From Kitasatospora sp. NBC_00240 (GTDB lineage: Bacteria > Actinomycetota > Actinomycetes > Streptomycetales > Streptomycetaceae): a stretch of 64,000 nucleotides of DNA. The notes beneath the pieces are model-generated. The model saw nothing but the letters and a program-made list of their open reading frames with translations, was not told the DNA's origin and ran no database searches. The stretch covers positions 4,898,001-4,962,000 of the forward strand of contig NZ_JAPEMU010000001.1 of assembly GCF_026342405.1 (NCBI RefSeq), written 5' to 3'. Every line of letters starts with the position of its first letter. The stretch's first letter is position 1. Both the position numbers and the translations under genes were made by a program. This document shows positions 1 to 7,965 of this stretch, in pieces.

Positions 1-189
1 CGGGGTGTCCAGGCAGCGGTCCTGGCCGAACTCCGCGGTCAGGCCGTCGGTGATCCGGAAGACACCGCCGAGCGCGCCGACGTCCTCGCCGAGCACGTGG
101 ACGCTCCGGTCCTCGCGCATGGCGTCGCGCAGCGCCGCGTTGAGCGCCTGCGCCATGGTGCTGGTCCGCACCGGTGTTGCTGTGCTCAT
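1..189 (-). CDS. bkdB: Branched-chain alpha-keto acid dehydrogenase E1 beta subunit (partial)
   Basis: Only the first 63 codons are inside the window; the gene continues past the left edge. The visible N-terminus carries the LGEDVG element typical of transketolase-like E1 beta subunits, followed by GGVFRITDGL. The ATG at 189 shares one base with the TGA of the upstream E1 alpha gene (TGATG), so the two subunits are translationally coupled and presumably equimolar. E1 alpha and beta form the thiamine-diphosphate heterotetramer that decarboxylates a 2-oxo acid. Pyruvate dehydrogenase E1 beta is the alternative name; the branched-chain assignment follows resemblance of the alpha partner to streptomycete BkdA. 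Confidence 0.85.
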   Translation of the reverse strand, partial: MSTATPVRTSTMAQALNAALRDAMREDRSVHVLGEDVGALGGVFRITDGLTAEFGQDRCLDTP

Positions 190-1340
190 CAGTGCTGCAC
201 CTCGGCCTCGGCGGCCAGCTCGGCGGCGAGTTCGGCGGCCAGCTGGGCCGCCTGCTCCCGCAGTTGCGGGGTGGGCTCGGCGTAGACGTGGGCGAACAGC
301 GACATCGGGTCCAGCTCGGCGTCGCTGTGGAACTCCGCGCGCATCCGGGCGGCCAGCGCCTCGGCCTCCTCGGACGCCTGCCGGACGAGCTGGTCGTCCA
401 GCAGACCGGCCTCGCGCAGGTGGCGTTCCATCAGCAGGACGGGGTCGTGCTCGCGCCAGGCGGCGACCTCCTCGTCCTCGCGGTAACGGGTGGCGTCGTC
501 CGCGTTGGTGTGCGCCTCCAGCCGGTAGGTGAGCGCCTCGACCAAGGTCGGACCGCCGCCGGAGCGGGCCCGCTCGACGGCCTCGCCGAGCACCGCGTGC
601 ACCGCGGGCGCGTCGTTGCCGTCCACCAGCCGGCCCGGCATGCCGTAGCCGACGGCCTTGTGGGCCAGGCTGGGCGCGGCGGACTGCTGGGTGAGCGGCA
701 CCGAGATCGCGTACCCGTTGTTCTGCACCAGGAAGACCACCGGGGCCTGCAGCACCGCGGCGAAGTTCAGGGCCTCGTGGAAGTCCCCCTCGCTGGTCCC
801 GCCGTCGCCGAGCAGCGCCAGCGCGACGACCGGCTCACCGCTCAGCCGGGCGGCGTGCGCCAGGCCCACGGCGTGCGGGGCCTGGGTGGCCAGCGGCGTG
901 CAGAGCGGCGCGGTGCGGGTCGCCCGCGGGTCGTAGCCGGTGTGCGCGTTGCCGCGCAGCAGCGTGAGCGCCTCCAGCGGGTCCACCCCGCGGGACACCA
1001 CGGCCAGGGTGTCCCGGTAGCTCGGGAACAGCCAGTCGCCGGCGCCCAGCACCATCGCCGCCGCGACCTGGCAGGCCTCCTGGCCGGTCGAGGCCGGGTA
1101 GACGGCCAGCCGGCCCTGCTTGGTGAGCACGGTGGCCTGCTGGTTGTAGCGTCGGCCGACGACCAGTCGGCGGTACAGCTCGCGCAGCAGGGCCGGGTCG
1201 TACTTCTCCAGCGCCGGGGTGCCGAGCACCCGTACGGGGGAGGCGTCCGGGAGCAGCGGCGCCGGGTCGGTGCGCGGGGCGGTGGCCCCGGGCAGCCAGC
1301 CCGGCACGGACGTGTGGTGTCTGTGATCGAGAACGGTCAT
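189..1340 (-). CDS. bkdA: Branched-chain alpha-keto acid dehydrogenase E1 alpha subunit
   Basis: A 383-aa, full-length E1 alpha subunit. The thiamine-diphosphate motif is complete: it opens with GDGGTSEGDFHEALNFA near residue 178 and closes with the NN pair near 207. The enzyme decarboxylates branched-chain 2-oxo acids (or pyruvate) and passes the acyl group to E2; in streptomycetes this supplies isobutyryl- and isovaleryl-type starters for branched fatty acids and polyketides. The ATG at 1340 has GGAGGTG eight bases upstream. A TTG at 1355 is also in frame but would put the ribosome site inside the gene. The gene diverges from an Lrp regulator, and bkdB follows with a one-base overlap. Databases often label such genes pdhA. 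Confidence 0.88.
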   Translation of the reverse strand: MTVLDHRHHTSVPGWLPGATAPRTDPAPLLPDASPVRVLGTPALEKYDPALLRELYRRLVVGRRYNQQATVLTKQGRLAVYPASTGQEACQVAAAMVLGAGDWLFPSYRDTLAVVSRGVDPLEALTLLRGNAHTGYDPRATRTAPLCTPLATQAPHAVGLAHAARLSGEPVVALALLGDGGTSEGDFHEALNFAAVLQAPVVFLVQNNGYAISVPLTQQSAAPSLAHKAVGYGMPGRLVDGNDAPAVHAVLGEAVERARSGGGPTLVEALTYRLEAHTNADDATRYREDEEVAAWREHDPVLLMERHLREAGLLDDQLVRQASEEAEALAARMRAEFHSDAELDPMSLFAHVYAEPTPQLREQAAQLAAELAAELAAEAEVQH

Positions 1341-1439
1341 CTCGGGCACCTCCAAGGGGTGGGGGAGGGGCTGCGGTGGCAGCGGGGTGGTGCCGTGGTG
1401 CTCAAGGGCCGCGACCGGGTCGGCGACGGATTCCTCCCT

Positions 1440-1453
1440 ACCGATTGTTCGGT
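1440..1453. promoter_or_regulatory. Candidate TetR-type operator in the bkdA/Lrp promoter region
   Basis: ACCGATTGTTCGGT is an imperfect dyad (ACCGA/TCGGT arms). It differs at one base from the site at 6152-6165 in front of paaN. It lies about 100 bp upstream of bkdA and about 100 bp upstream of the Lrp gene. Recognition by the TetR regulator at 2276-2860 is inference. Confidence 0.45.
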
Positions 1454-1500
1454 TGTCTGTTCATTCTGACCACAGCTGCGCCAAGGTGGTGGACAATCGG
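1441..1500. promoter_or_regulatory. Spaced inverted repeat between bkdA and the Lrp gene
   Basis: CCGATTGTTC (1441-1450) and GGACAATCGG (1491-1500) are inverted copies with nine of ten positions matching, forty bases apart. Lrp/AsnC proteins bind as octamers to separated half-sites, so this could be the local regulator's operator. The left arm overlaps the TetR-like dyad, so the two readings compete. Confidence 0.35.
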
Positions 1501-1554
1501 CCGTGACAGCGGTCTGCTGGAAGCAGCACGTCCATATCCGAGGGGTGGGGGGCC

Positions 1555-2037
1555 ATGTCCGCTGAACAGATGTCCAGAGCGAAGGAACCCGTCACCCCGC
1601 TGGACCGGGTCGACAGGTCCATCCTGCGCCTGCTCCAGCAGGACGGGCGGGCCTCGATACGCTCGGTGGCCGAACGCGTGCACGTCTCCCGGGCCAACGC
1701 CTACGCCCGGATCTCCCGGATGATGGACGACGGAGTGATCCGCGGCTTCACCGCCCGGGTCGACCACGAGCGCGCCGGCCAGGGCGCCTCCGCCTACATC
1801 ACCCTGAAGATCGTCCAGAACTCCTGGCGGACGGTCCGCGAACAACTCCTGGAACTGCCCGGGGTGGCACACATCGCCCTGGTCGGCGGCGAGTTCGACG
1901 TACTGCTGCTGGTGCACACGGCCGACAACCGGGCCCTGCGGGAGCTGGTGCTCGGCCGCATCCAGTCGATCCCCCAGGTGCTGGCCACCCAGACCCTGAT
2001 CGTCTTCGAGGAGACCGACCAGGTACCCCCCGACTGA
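1555..2037 (+). CDS. Lrp/AsnC-family transcriptional regulator
   Basis: A 160-aa protein of normal Lrp length. The N-terminal winged helix-turn-helix lies at about residues 17-62 (LDRVDRSILRLLQQDGRAS, then SVAERVHVSRANAYARI). The C-terminal ligand-binding RAM domain follows, with the GEFDVLLLVH strand near residue 112. It is transcribed divergently from bkdA, the arrangement seen for BkdR-type regulators of branched-chain keto-acid dehydrogenase genes, so control of bkdAB by a branched-chain amino acid is a reasonable inference. The ATG follows a GAGGGG stretch. The gene converges on the TetR gene downstream. Confidence 0.88.
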   Translation: MSAEQMSRAKEPVTPLDRVDRSILRLLQQDGRASIRSVAERVHVSRANAYARISRMMDDGVIRGFTARVDHERAGQGASAYITLKIVQNSWRTVREQLLELPGVAHIALVGGEFDVLLLVHTADNRALRELVLGRIQSIPQVLATQTLIVFEETDQVPPD

Positions 2038-2128
2038 GCCCCCGGCCCGTAGCCGGCGGAAGGACCACCCCACGTACGAAGCAGCCCTCACACAGGGCGT
2101 TGACCTGCGGGAGGGCACGGCCGCGAGC

Positions 2129-2264
2129 GAGCCGAGGGGGCGCGCCGGTGCCGAAAGTAGAGAGAGCGAGGAAGGGAGCGGTGGGGGTACCTCCCGGCCG
2201 AAGGCTGGGGGAGACCGCGGGAGCGACGACCGTCGGCACCGGGTCAAAGCGCCCGCGAGGCGAG
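2129..2264. repeat. Dispersed intergenic repeat, copy A, carrying a nested palindromic insert
   Basis: This stretch between the convergent Lrp and TetR genes resembles 31878-31962. The best block, at 2216-2245, matches 31914-31943 at 29 of 30 positions. Copy A carries an extra segment at about 2180-2214 (GTGGGGGTACCTCCC followed by GGCCGAAGGCTGGGGGAG). That segment resembles a second short interspersed element common in streptomycete intergenic DNA. The streptomycete parallel is from general knowledge. Confidence 0.6.
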
Positions 2265-2275
2265 CCGAGCCTCAA

Positions 2276-2860
2276 TCAAACGGCCCGCAGGCCGTCGAAG
2301 GCGAGGCGGACGACCGTGTCGGCGACGCCGTCGGCGGTCCTGATGCCCGGGCGGTACCACTCGACGATCGAGTTGATCATGCCGAAGAGCAGCCGGGTGG
2401 CCAGCCGCGGGTCGACGTCCGAGCGCAGGGCGCCGTCGGCGACGGCGGCCCGGACGAGTTCGGCGACCCGGTGGTCGAACTCGCGGCGGCGCTCCAGCGC
2501 CCACTGCTCGGTGGCGGTGTTGCCGCGCACCCGCAGCAGCAGGGTGACGTACGGGAGCTCCGTGAGCAGGACTTCGGTGGTGCGGCGCACCACGTGCTCC
2601 AGCCGGTGCACGGCCGGGCCCTCGGTGGCGGCCGGTTCGCCGAGGATGCCGAAGAGGCCGTCCAGCGCCCGTCCGACGGCGAGCCGCAGCAGCTCCTCCT
2701 TGCCCCGCACATGGTGGTAGATCGAGGACTTGGAGATCCCGGCGGCGCGGGAGAGGTCCTCCATCGAGGTGCCGTCGTAGCCCCGCTCGTTGAACACGTC
2801 GACGGTCACCGCGAGCAGCGACTCCACGGTGTAGGCGGTGCGGGTGGTGTGATCGGCCAT
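2276..2860 (-). CDS. TetR-family transcriptional regulator (PaaR/acyl-CoA type candidate)
   Basis: A 194-aa TetR protein. The N-terminal DNA-binding domain is clear (VFNERGYDGTSMEDLSRAAG, then ISKSSIYHHVRGKEELLRLA, residues about 22-62). The rest is the helical ligand domain. Two near-identical 14-bp dyads sit in front of bkdA and of paaN, one on each side of this gene, which makes it the natural candidate for controlling both. GGAGG abuts the ATG directly, an unusually short Shine-Dalgarno spacing, so a slightly later start is possible. It follows the GT2 gene after 32 bp on the same strand and may be co-transcribed with it. Confidence 0.85.
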   Translation of the reverse strand: MADHTTRTAYTVESLLAVTVDVFNERGYDGTSMEDLSRAAGISKSSIYHHVRGKEELLRLAVGRALDGLFGILGEPAATEGPAVHRLEHVVRRTTEVLLTELPYVTLLLRVRGNTATEQWALERRREFDHRVAELVRAAVADGALRSDVDPRLATRLLFGMINSIVEWYRPGIRTADGVADTVVRLAFDGLRAV

Positions 2861-2892
2861 CCTCCGAGTATCCCCGGCGGCCGGACGAAGGA

Positions 2893-3960
2893 TCAGGCCG
2901 GGGGCAGTTGACCGGCCTCGGGCCGGCCGGAGGGCACCTTCGGCTCGGCCGCCGGCCCGTTGGCGGGAGCGGTGGAGGCGGCGGGCGTACCGGCCGGGGT
3001 CGCGGCCTCGGCGGTGCGGCCGCTGTCGCTGGCGATGAAGTAGGTGGGCCGCTGCTGAACGGCGGTGTAGATCCGGCCGACGTACTCGCCGAGCAGGCCG
3101 AAGCAGATCAGCTGGACGCCGCCGAGGAAGAGCATCGCGGTGAACAGCGAGGTCCAGCCGGGCACGGTGTTGCCGAGCGCGTAGGCCGTCAGGGTGAAGA
3201 CCAGCATGGCCAGGCAGGTGAAGAAGCTGACGACGCCGAGCCAGGTGGCCAGCCGCAGCGGGGCCGCCGAGAAGCTGGTGATGCTGGTGATGGCCAGGCC
3301 GACCATCTTGCGCAGCGGGTACTTGGTCTCGCCGGCGGCGCGCTCGTCGCGCTGGTAGGTGACCTGGCCGCTGGGGAAGCCCAGCCAGGGCACCAGGAGT
3401 CGGTAGACCTGCTGCTGGTCGGGGAGGGTCTTGAGGGCGTCCACGGCCTCGCGGCTGAGCAGCCGGAAGTCCCCGGCCTGGGACGGGACGCTCTTGCCGA
3501 CCAGCCGGCGGATCAGCCAGTAGTAGGCGCCGGCCGTCCGGCGCTTGAAGCCGGTGTCGGTGGAGCGGTCCGAGCGGATCCCGTAGACGATGTCCAGGCG
3601 CTGGGCCTTGGCCAGGTCCAGCATCTCGGGGATCTTCTCCGGCGGGTCCTGGAGGTCGGCGTCGATGCTCGCCACGTACGCCCCGCGGGCGCTGTGCAGG
3701 CCGGCGGTGAGGGCGGCCTGGTGGCCGGAGTTGCGGCGCAGCGCGACCACCCGCAGCTGCGGCCAGCCGGCCCGGAGGTCCTCCAGCCGGGCGGCGGTCT
3801 TGTCGGTGCTGCCGTCGTCGACGGCGACCACCTCGTAGCTGACGCCGGTGCCGTCCAGGACGGGGCGCAGGCGCTCGACGAGGACCGGCAGGACCTCCTC
3901 CTCGTTGTACATGGGGATGACGACGGAGAGCTCGGTGCGGTCGTGGTGCACTGCGGTCAT
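2893..3960 (-). CDS. Family 2 glycosyltransferase, polyprenyl-phosphate sugar synthase type
   Basis: A 355-aa DPM1/ArnC-like enzyme. The GT-A fold begins with LSVVIPMYNEEEVLP, and the metal-binding DADLQDPPEKIPEM lies near residue 100. Two C-terminal membrane spans follow (about residues 235-300), as in bactoprenol-phosphate glucosyl- or mannosyltransferases. The enzyme should move a sugar from a nucleotide donor to polyprenyl phosphate on the cytoplasmic face. The ATG at 3960 was chosen because the longer open frame upstream runs into the divergent promoter; AGGAC precedes it. A GtrA-type partner gene diverges from it at 4168. The tail is Ala/Pro-rich. Confidence 0.88.
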   Translation of the reverse strand: MTAVHHDRTELSVVIPMYNEEEVLPVLVERLRPVLDGTGVSYEVVAVDDGSTDKTAARLEDLRAGWPQLRVVALRRNSGHQAALTAGLHSARGAYVASIDADLQDPPEKIPEMLDLAKAQRLDIVYGIRSDRSTDTGFKRRTAGAYYWLIRRLVGKSVPSQAGDFRLLSREAVDALKTLPDQQQVYRLLVPWLGFPSGQVTYQRDERAAGETKYPLRKMVGLAITSITSFSAAPLRLATWLGVVSFFTCLAMLVFTLTAYALGNTVPGWTSLFTAMLFLGGVQLICFGLLGEYVGRIYTAVQQRPTYFIASDSGRTAEAATPAGTPAASTAPANGPAAEPKVPSGRPEAGQLPPA

Positions 3961-4167
3961 CGGTTGTCCTGGCCCATGGGAGAAGAAGGTGATCGGCTGG
4001 TGTCGCGAACGGGTCAGGGAGTGCCGTCCACGCCCATACCGTAGACTGCGCCGATGCCGAGTGGGAGCTTTGCGGTCCGACAACTGTCGATCGGTACAGA
4101 CCAATATTCCCCGCGGCTGACCGTTTGGCAGGGTTTTCCGACTCCTCGACCCAGGGTTCCGTGACCG

Positions 4168-4665
4168 ATGCCGTCCGACTCCGATCACGACGACACGCCG
4201 CGACCGGCGGTACCGCCGACGGCGACCCGTCCGGCGGGGCCGGACCACCCGGCGGCGAAGCGCCCGGGGGCCGTCCGGCAGCTGCCCGTCTTCGCCGTCG
4301 TCGGCGCGGTGTCCACCGTCGCCTACCTGGGCCTGTACGTGGCTCTCAGCCCCGCCGTCGGTGACCGGACCGCCAACCTGATCGCGCTGCTCGTCACCGC
4401 CGTGGCCAACACCGCCGCCAACCGCCGCTTCACCTTCAAGGTGCGCGGGTCGGCCGGCGCCGCCAGGCACCAGGTGCAGGGGCTGGTGGCTTTCGTGGCG
4501 GGGCTGGTGCTCAGTGACGGCGCGCTGGAACTGCTCGCGCGGGTCGCGCCGGACGCCTCCTCGCCGGTCAAGGTCGGTGCCCTGATCGCCGCCAACGCGG
4601 CGGCGACGCTGCTGCGCTTCGTGCTGCTGCGGCTGTGGGTGTTCCGAGAGCCGGCAGACCGGTGA
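4168..4665 (+). CDS. GtrA-family membrane protein
   Basis: A 165-aa protein with a hydrophilic N-terminus of about 35 residues, then four predicted membrane spans. GtrA hallmarks are present: VVGAVSTVAYLGLYVAL, ANTAANRRFTF and the closing FVLLRLWVF. GtrA proteins are thought to flip or present polyprenyl-linked sugars made by a GT2 partner. Such a partner is encoded divergently at 2893-3960, and the membrane mannosyltransferase gene follows 76 bp downstream. Together these suggest one pathway for decorating an extracytoplasmic glycan or protein. Confidence 0.85.
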   Translation: MPSDSDHDDTPRPAVPPTATRPAGPDHPAAKRPGAVRQLPVFAVVGAVSTVAYLGLYVALSPAVGDRTANLIALLVTAVANTAANRRFTFKVRGSAGAARHQVQGLVAFVAGLVLSDGALELLARVAPDASSPVKVGALIAANAAATLLRFVLLRLWVFREPADR

Positions 4666-4741
4666 AGCTCCAGGGCCAGGTCTGGACCAATGTCCTAGAC
4701 TCGGCGCACCATCGACCGCGGCAGGGTGGGATCAGGTCTTG

Positions 4742-6007
4742 ATGAACGCAGAACAGGCAGTGACCACCGGCGTGCCCGAGCAACGGGACGGCGGGGCGGG
4801 GGCGGAGGCCGACAGCCTGCGCGAGAAGGCACGCCGGCTGGCGATCCGCTACGGGCCGGCCGTCTGGTGCTACACGGTGCTGAAGCTGATCGGCTTCACC
4901 GTGTTCATGCGGATGCTCCAGTTCGCCGGCGACTACGCCAAGAAGGACGCGCGCTTCGGCGGCGGCGCCCAGCCCTGGGACGTACTGGCCTCCTGGGACG
5001 GCTGGTGGTACCGCCAGGTCGCGGAGTTCGGCTACCACCCGCAGCTGATCCACGTGCCCGGCGCGGTCGAGGGCTTCACGATAGAGCAGAACTCCGCCGC
5101 GTTCTTCCCGCTGTACCCCGGCCTGATGCGGCTGGTCTCGGAGGGCACCGGCCTCGGCCTGTACGGCGCCGGGATGCTGGTCTCGATCGTCGCCTCGCTG
5201 TTCGCCGCGGCCGGCATCTTCGCCGTCGCCGAGCGGCTGGCCGGCGCCCGGGCGGGCGTGATCGCGGCCGGCCTGTGGGCGGTGATCCCGGGCTCCGGCG
5301 CCGAGTGGGCGGTCTACTCGGACTCCACCTTCGTCGCGCTCGCCGCCTGGTCCTGCTATCTGGTGTTGACCAGGCGCTGGGTGGCGGCCGGCGTGGTCAC
5401 CCTGGTCGCCGGGCTGAACCGGCCGACCGCGGCGGCCCTGATCGCGGGCGTCGGCATCGCGGCCCTGATCGACCTGTACCGGCGGGAGAGCGGCGTGGTC
5501 CGCCCGCTGGTGGCGATGTTCCTGGCGCCGCTCGGCCTGCTCGGCTACGTCGGCTGGGTGGGCTGGCGGATGGGTGACTGGGGCGGCTACTTCAAGCTCC
5601 AGCGCGAGGCCTGGCTGCACTACTTCGACTACGGCGTGAGCACCTGGAACTCCATGCGCGGGGTGATGCTCGGCCGGTTCGACTACCCGTTCGCCTACCC
5701 GATCCCGGACATGCTGGCCGTCCTGATCGTGCTGGCCCTGCCGATCCTGGTCGTGCTGATGCTGCGGCTGCGGCCGCCGGTGGTCCTGATCGTCTACACC
5801 CTGGTGACGCTGGTGACGGTGCTGGGCAGCGCGCAGATCTTCGGCAACACGTCCCGCTACCTGCTGCCGGTCTTCCCGCTGTTCGTGCCGCTGGCCATCG
5901 CGCTGCGCAAGCTGAGCTGGCCGGTGCTGGCCACCGTGCTCGGCTCCGCGGCGATCGCCTCCGGCTGGTTCGCGGGCTACATCATCTTCGAACTCGGCGT
6001 CCCGTAG
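4742..6007 (+). CDS. Integral membrane mannosyltransferase-like protein (PIG-V/PMT-like)
   Basis: A 421-aa polytopic protein with about nine to ten hydrophobic segments. Near residues 80-90 it has SWDGWWYRQVAEFGY, the first-loop WD(G)xWY signature of polyprenyl-phosphate-dependent glycosyltransferases. NSAAFFPLYPGLMRL follows in the next loop, as in GPI-mannosyltransferase-like families. It probably transfers a sugar from a lipid-phosphate donor outside the membrane. The ATG at 4742 is preferred to the overlapping TTG at 4739; GGTGGGA lies upstream. It follows the GtrA gene in the same direction and is closed by a strong hairpin. Confidence 0.75.
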   Translation: MNAEQAVTTGVPEQRDGGAGAEADSLREKARRLAIRYGPAVWCYTVLKLIGFTVFMRMLQFAGDYAKKDARFGGGAQPWDVLASWDGWWYRQVAEFGYHPQLIHVPGAVEGFTIEQNSAAFFPLYPGLMRLVSEGTGLGLYGAGMLVSIVASLFAAAGIFAVAERLAGARAGVIAAGLWAVIPGSGAEWAVYSDSTFVALAAWSCYLVLTRRWVAAGVVTLVAGLNRPTAAALIAGVGIAALIDLYRRESGVVRPLVAMFLAPLGLLGYVGWVGWRMGDWGGYFKLQREAWLHYFDYGVSTWNSMRGVMLGRFDYPFAYPIPDMLAVLIVLALPILVVLMLRLRPPVVLIVYTLVTLVTVLGSAQIFGNTSRYLLPVFPLFVPLAIALRKLSWPVLATVLGSAAIASGWFAGYIIFELGVP

Positions 6008-6031
6008 ACCGGGTCCGACCTCGACACCGCC

Positions 6032-6061
6032 ACGCCCCGGCCGGGTTCCCGGCCGGGGCGT
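6032..6061 (+). terminator. Hairpin terminator after the mannosyltransferase gene
   Basis: ACGCCCCGGCCGG (6032-6044) pairs perfectly with CCGGCCGGGGCGT (6049-6061) across a GTTC loop, 24 bp after the stop. There is no clear U-run, as is usual in high-GC actinomycetes. Confidence 0.75.
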
Positions 6062-6151
6062 CGTCGTGTCCCGGCGGCCGCCGGAGCCCCGGGCTTTTCC
6101 CGGGCCGCGCGGGCCCCGGACCGGAAAGGGAGCGCGGAACCCCTTGAGCCG

Positions 6152-6165
6152 ACCGATCGTTCGGT
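6152..6165. promoter_or_regulatory. Candidate TetR-type operator in front of paaN
   Basis: ACCGATCGTTCGGT, 45 bp upstream of the paaN start, matches the dyad at 1440-1453 in 13 of 14 positions. Its place in the promoter region fits repression that is relieved by an acyl-CoA-type ligand. The cognate protein is inferred, not shown. Confidence 0.5.
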
Positions 6166-6209
6166 TACTCTGTGACGTGTCCCGTCCGCCTCCTCCGAGG
6201 AGCGCACCA

Positions 6210-7910
6210 ATGGCTGCTGCGGTCACCCACCCCCTCGTCGCCGAACTCGTCGAACGCCACCAGGACACCCTGAACCGGGCGCTCACCGCCATCACCGAAC
6301 GCGACTACTGGTCCCCGTACCCCGAGTTCCCCAAGGCGTACGGCGAGAGCGGCGCCGCGGACGGCAAGGCCGCCTTCGACGCCCTGCTCGGCCGGCCCTT
6401 CACCATCGAGGGGCAGCCCACCGACGGCGACCCGGTCGGCGGCGAGGCCTCCCCGTACGGCATCGAGCTGGGCATCAGCTACCCGCACTCCGCGCCGGAC
6501 CCGCTGATCGCCGCCCTGCAGGCGGCCCGTCCCGGCTGGGCCGCGGCCGGCCCGGCCGCCCGCGCGGCGCTCTGCCTGGAGATCCTGGCCCGGATCAACG
6601 CCCGCTCGCACGAGTTCGCGCAGGCCGTGATGCACACCACCGGCCAGGCGTACGGGATGGCCTTCCAGGCCGGCGGCCCGCACGCCCAGGACCGCGGGCT
6701 GGAGGCCGTCGCGTACGCCTACGCCGAGCAGACCAGGCTCCCGCTGCAGGCCGGCTGGACCAAGCCGCAGGGCAAGCGCGACCCGCTGCGGATGTCCAAG
6801 GAGTTCACCGTCGTGCCGCGCGGCATCGCGCTGCTGATCGGCTGCAACACCTTCCCCACCTGGAACGGCTACCCCGGCCTGTTCGCCTCGCTCGCCACCG
6901 GCAACCCCGTCCTGGTGAAGCCGCACCCGCGCGCCGTGCTGCCGCTGGCGCTCACCGTGCGGATCGCCCGCGAGGTGCTCGCCGAGGCCGGGTTCGACCC
7001 CAACCTGGTCTGTCTGGCGGCCGAGCACGAGGGCGCCGCCGTCGCCAAGGTGCTGGCGGTGCGGCCCGAGGTGAAGCTGATCGACTACACCGGCTCCACC
7101 GCCTTCGGCGACTGGCTGGAGGAGAACGCCCGGCAGGCCCAGGTCTACACCGAGAAGGCCGGCGTCAACACGGTGGTGATCGACTCCACCGACGACTACA
7201 AGGGCATGCTGGCCAACCTGGCCTTCTCCCTCTCGCTGTACAGCGGCCAGATGTGCACCACCCCGCAGAACCTGCTGATCCCGCGCACCGGGGTCCGCAC
7301 CGACCAGGGCGACAAGTCCTACGACGAGGTGGTCGCCGACCTCGCGGCCGCCGTCGAGGGCCTGCTCTCGGACGACGCCCGGGCGGCCGCCGTCCTCGGC
7401 GCCGTGGTCAATCCCGGGGTGCTCCAGCGCACCGTGCAGGCCGCCGGCGGCGAGTACGGCGAGCTGGCCCTGGCGCCCCGGGTGGTCACCTCCCCCGACT
7501 TCCCGGCCGCGACCGTCCGCACCCCCGCGCTGGTCAAGGCGGACGCCGACAAGCCGGACGACCGGGCCGCCTTCCTCACCGAGTGCTTCGGGCCGGTCTC
7601 CTTCGCCGTCGCCGTGGAGTCCACCGAGGCCGCCGTCGAGCTGCTCCGCCGCACCGTGCGCGAGCAGGGCGCCATGACGGCGGCCGGCTACACCGTCGAG
7701 CCGGAGGTCGAGGCCGCCCTGGTCGAGGCCGCCCTGGACGCCGGCGTCTCGCTCTCGCTCAACCTCACCGGCGGGGTCTACGCCAACCAGACCGCCGCCT
7801 TCTCCGACCTGCACGGCACCGGCGCCAACCCGGCCGCCAACTCCGCGTACTGCGACGCGGCCTTCGTCGCGAACCGGTTCCGTACCGTCGAGGTGCGCCG
7901 GCACGTCTGA
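6210..7910 (+). CDS. paaN: Phenylacetic acid degradation protein PaaN
   Basis: A 566-aa aldehyde-dehydrogenase-fold enzyme of the actinobacterial PaaN family. The putative catalytic cysteine is in SGQMCTTPQN near residue 349, and the EKAGVN segment near 316 matches the cofactor-side region. Length and content show a single ALDH module, with no C-terminal MaoC-type hydratase as found in the two-domain PaaZ. It oxidises ring-cleavage aldehyde intermediates of phenylacetyl-CoA catabolism. The ATG at 6210 follows GAGGAG, whereas the open frame extends to 6066 through non-coding sequence. No other paa genes are in the window, so it stands alone here. Confidence 0.85.
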   Translation: MAAAVTHPLVAELVERHQDTLNRALTAITERDYWSPYPEFPKAYGESGAADGKAAFDALLGRPFTIEGQPTDGDPVGGEASPYGIELGISYPHSAPDPLIAALQAARPGWAAAGPAARAALCLEILARINARSHEFAQAVMHTTGQAYGMAFQAGGPHAQDRGLEAVAYAYAEQTRLPLQAGWTKPQGKRDPLRMSKEFTVVPRGIALLIGCNTFPTWNGYPGLFASLATGNPVLVKPHPRAVLPLALTVRIAREVLAEAGFDPNLVCLAAEHEGAAVAKVLAVRPEVKLIDYTGSTAFGDWLEENARQAQVYTEKAGVNTVVIDSTDDYKGMLANLAFSLSLYSGQMCTTPQNLLIPRTGVRTDQGDKSYDEVVADLAAAVEGLLSDDARAAAVLGAVVNPGVLQRTVQAAGGEYGELALAPRVVTSPDFPAATVRTPALVKADADKPDDRAAFLTECFGPVSFAVAVESTEAAVELLRRTVREQGAMTAAGYTVEPEVEAALVEAALDAGVSLSLNLTGGVYANQTAAFSDLHGTGANPAANSAYCDAAFVANRFRTVEVRRHV

Positions 7911-7934
7911 CCGGCCCGCGCCTCGGCGCCCTCC

Positions 7935-7965
7935 TTCAGCCCCGGGCCGCCCGCCCGGGGCTGAA
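7935..7965. terminator. Hairpin between convergent paaN and the GT2-GtrA gene, overlapping the latter's stop
   Basis: TTCAGCCCCGGGC (7935-7947) and GCCCGGGGCTGAA (7953-7965) form a perfect 13-bp stem with a five-base loop. The stop codon and last nine codons of the minus-strand gene lie inside the stem, so protein end and terminator share sequence. Confidence 0.7.

Noticed and set aside
2893..4470. Extension of the GT2 frame past 3960
   Set aside because: It would run into the divergent GtrA gene. The family N-terminus begins just after the ATG at 3960, which has AGGAC upstream.
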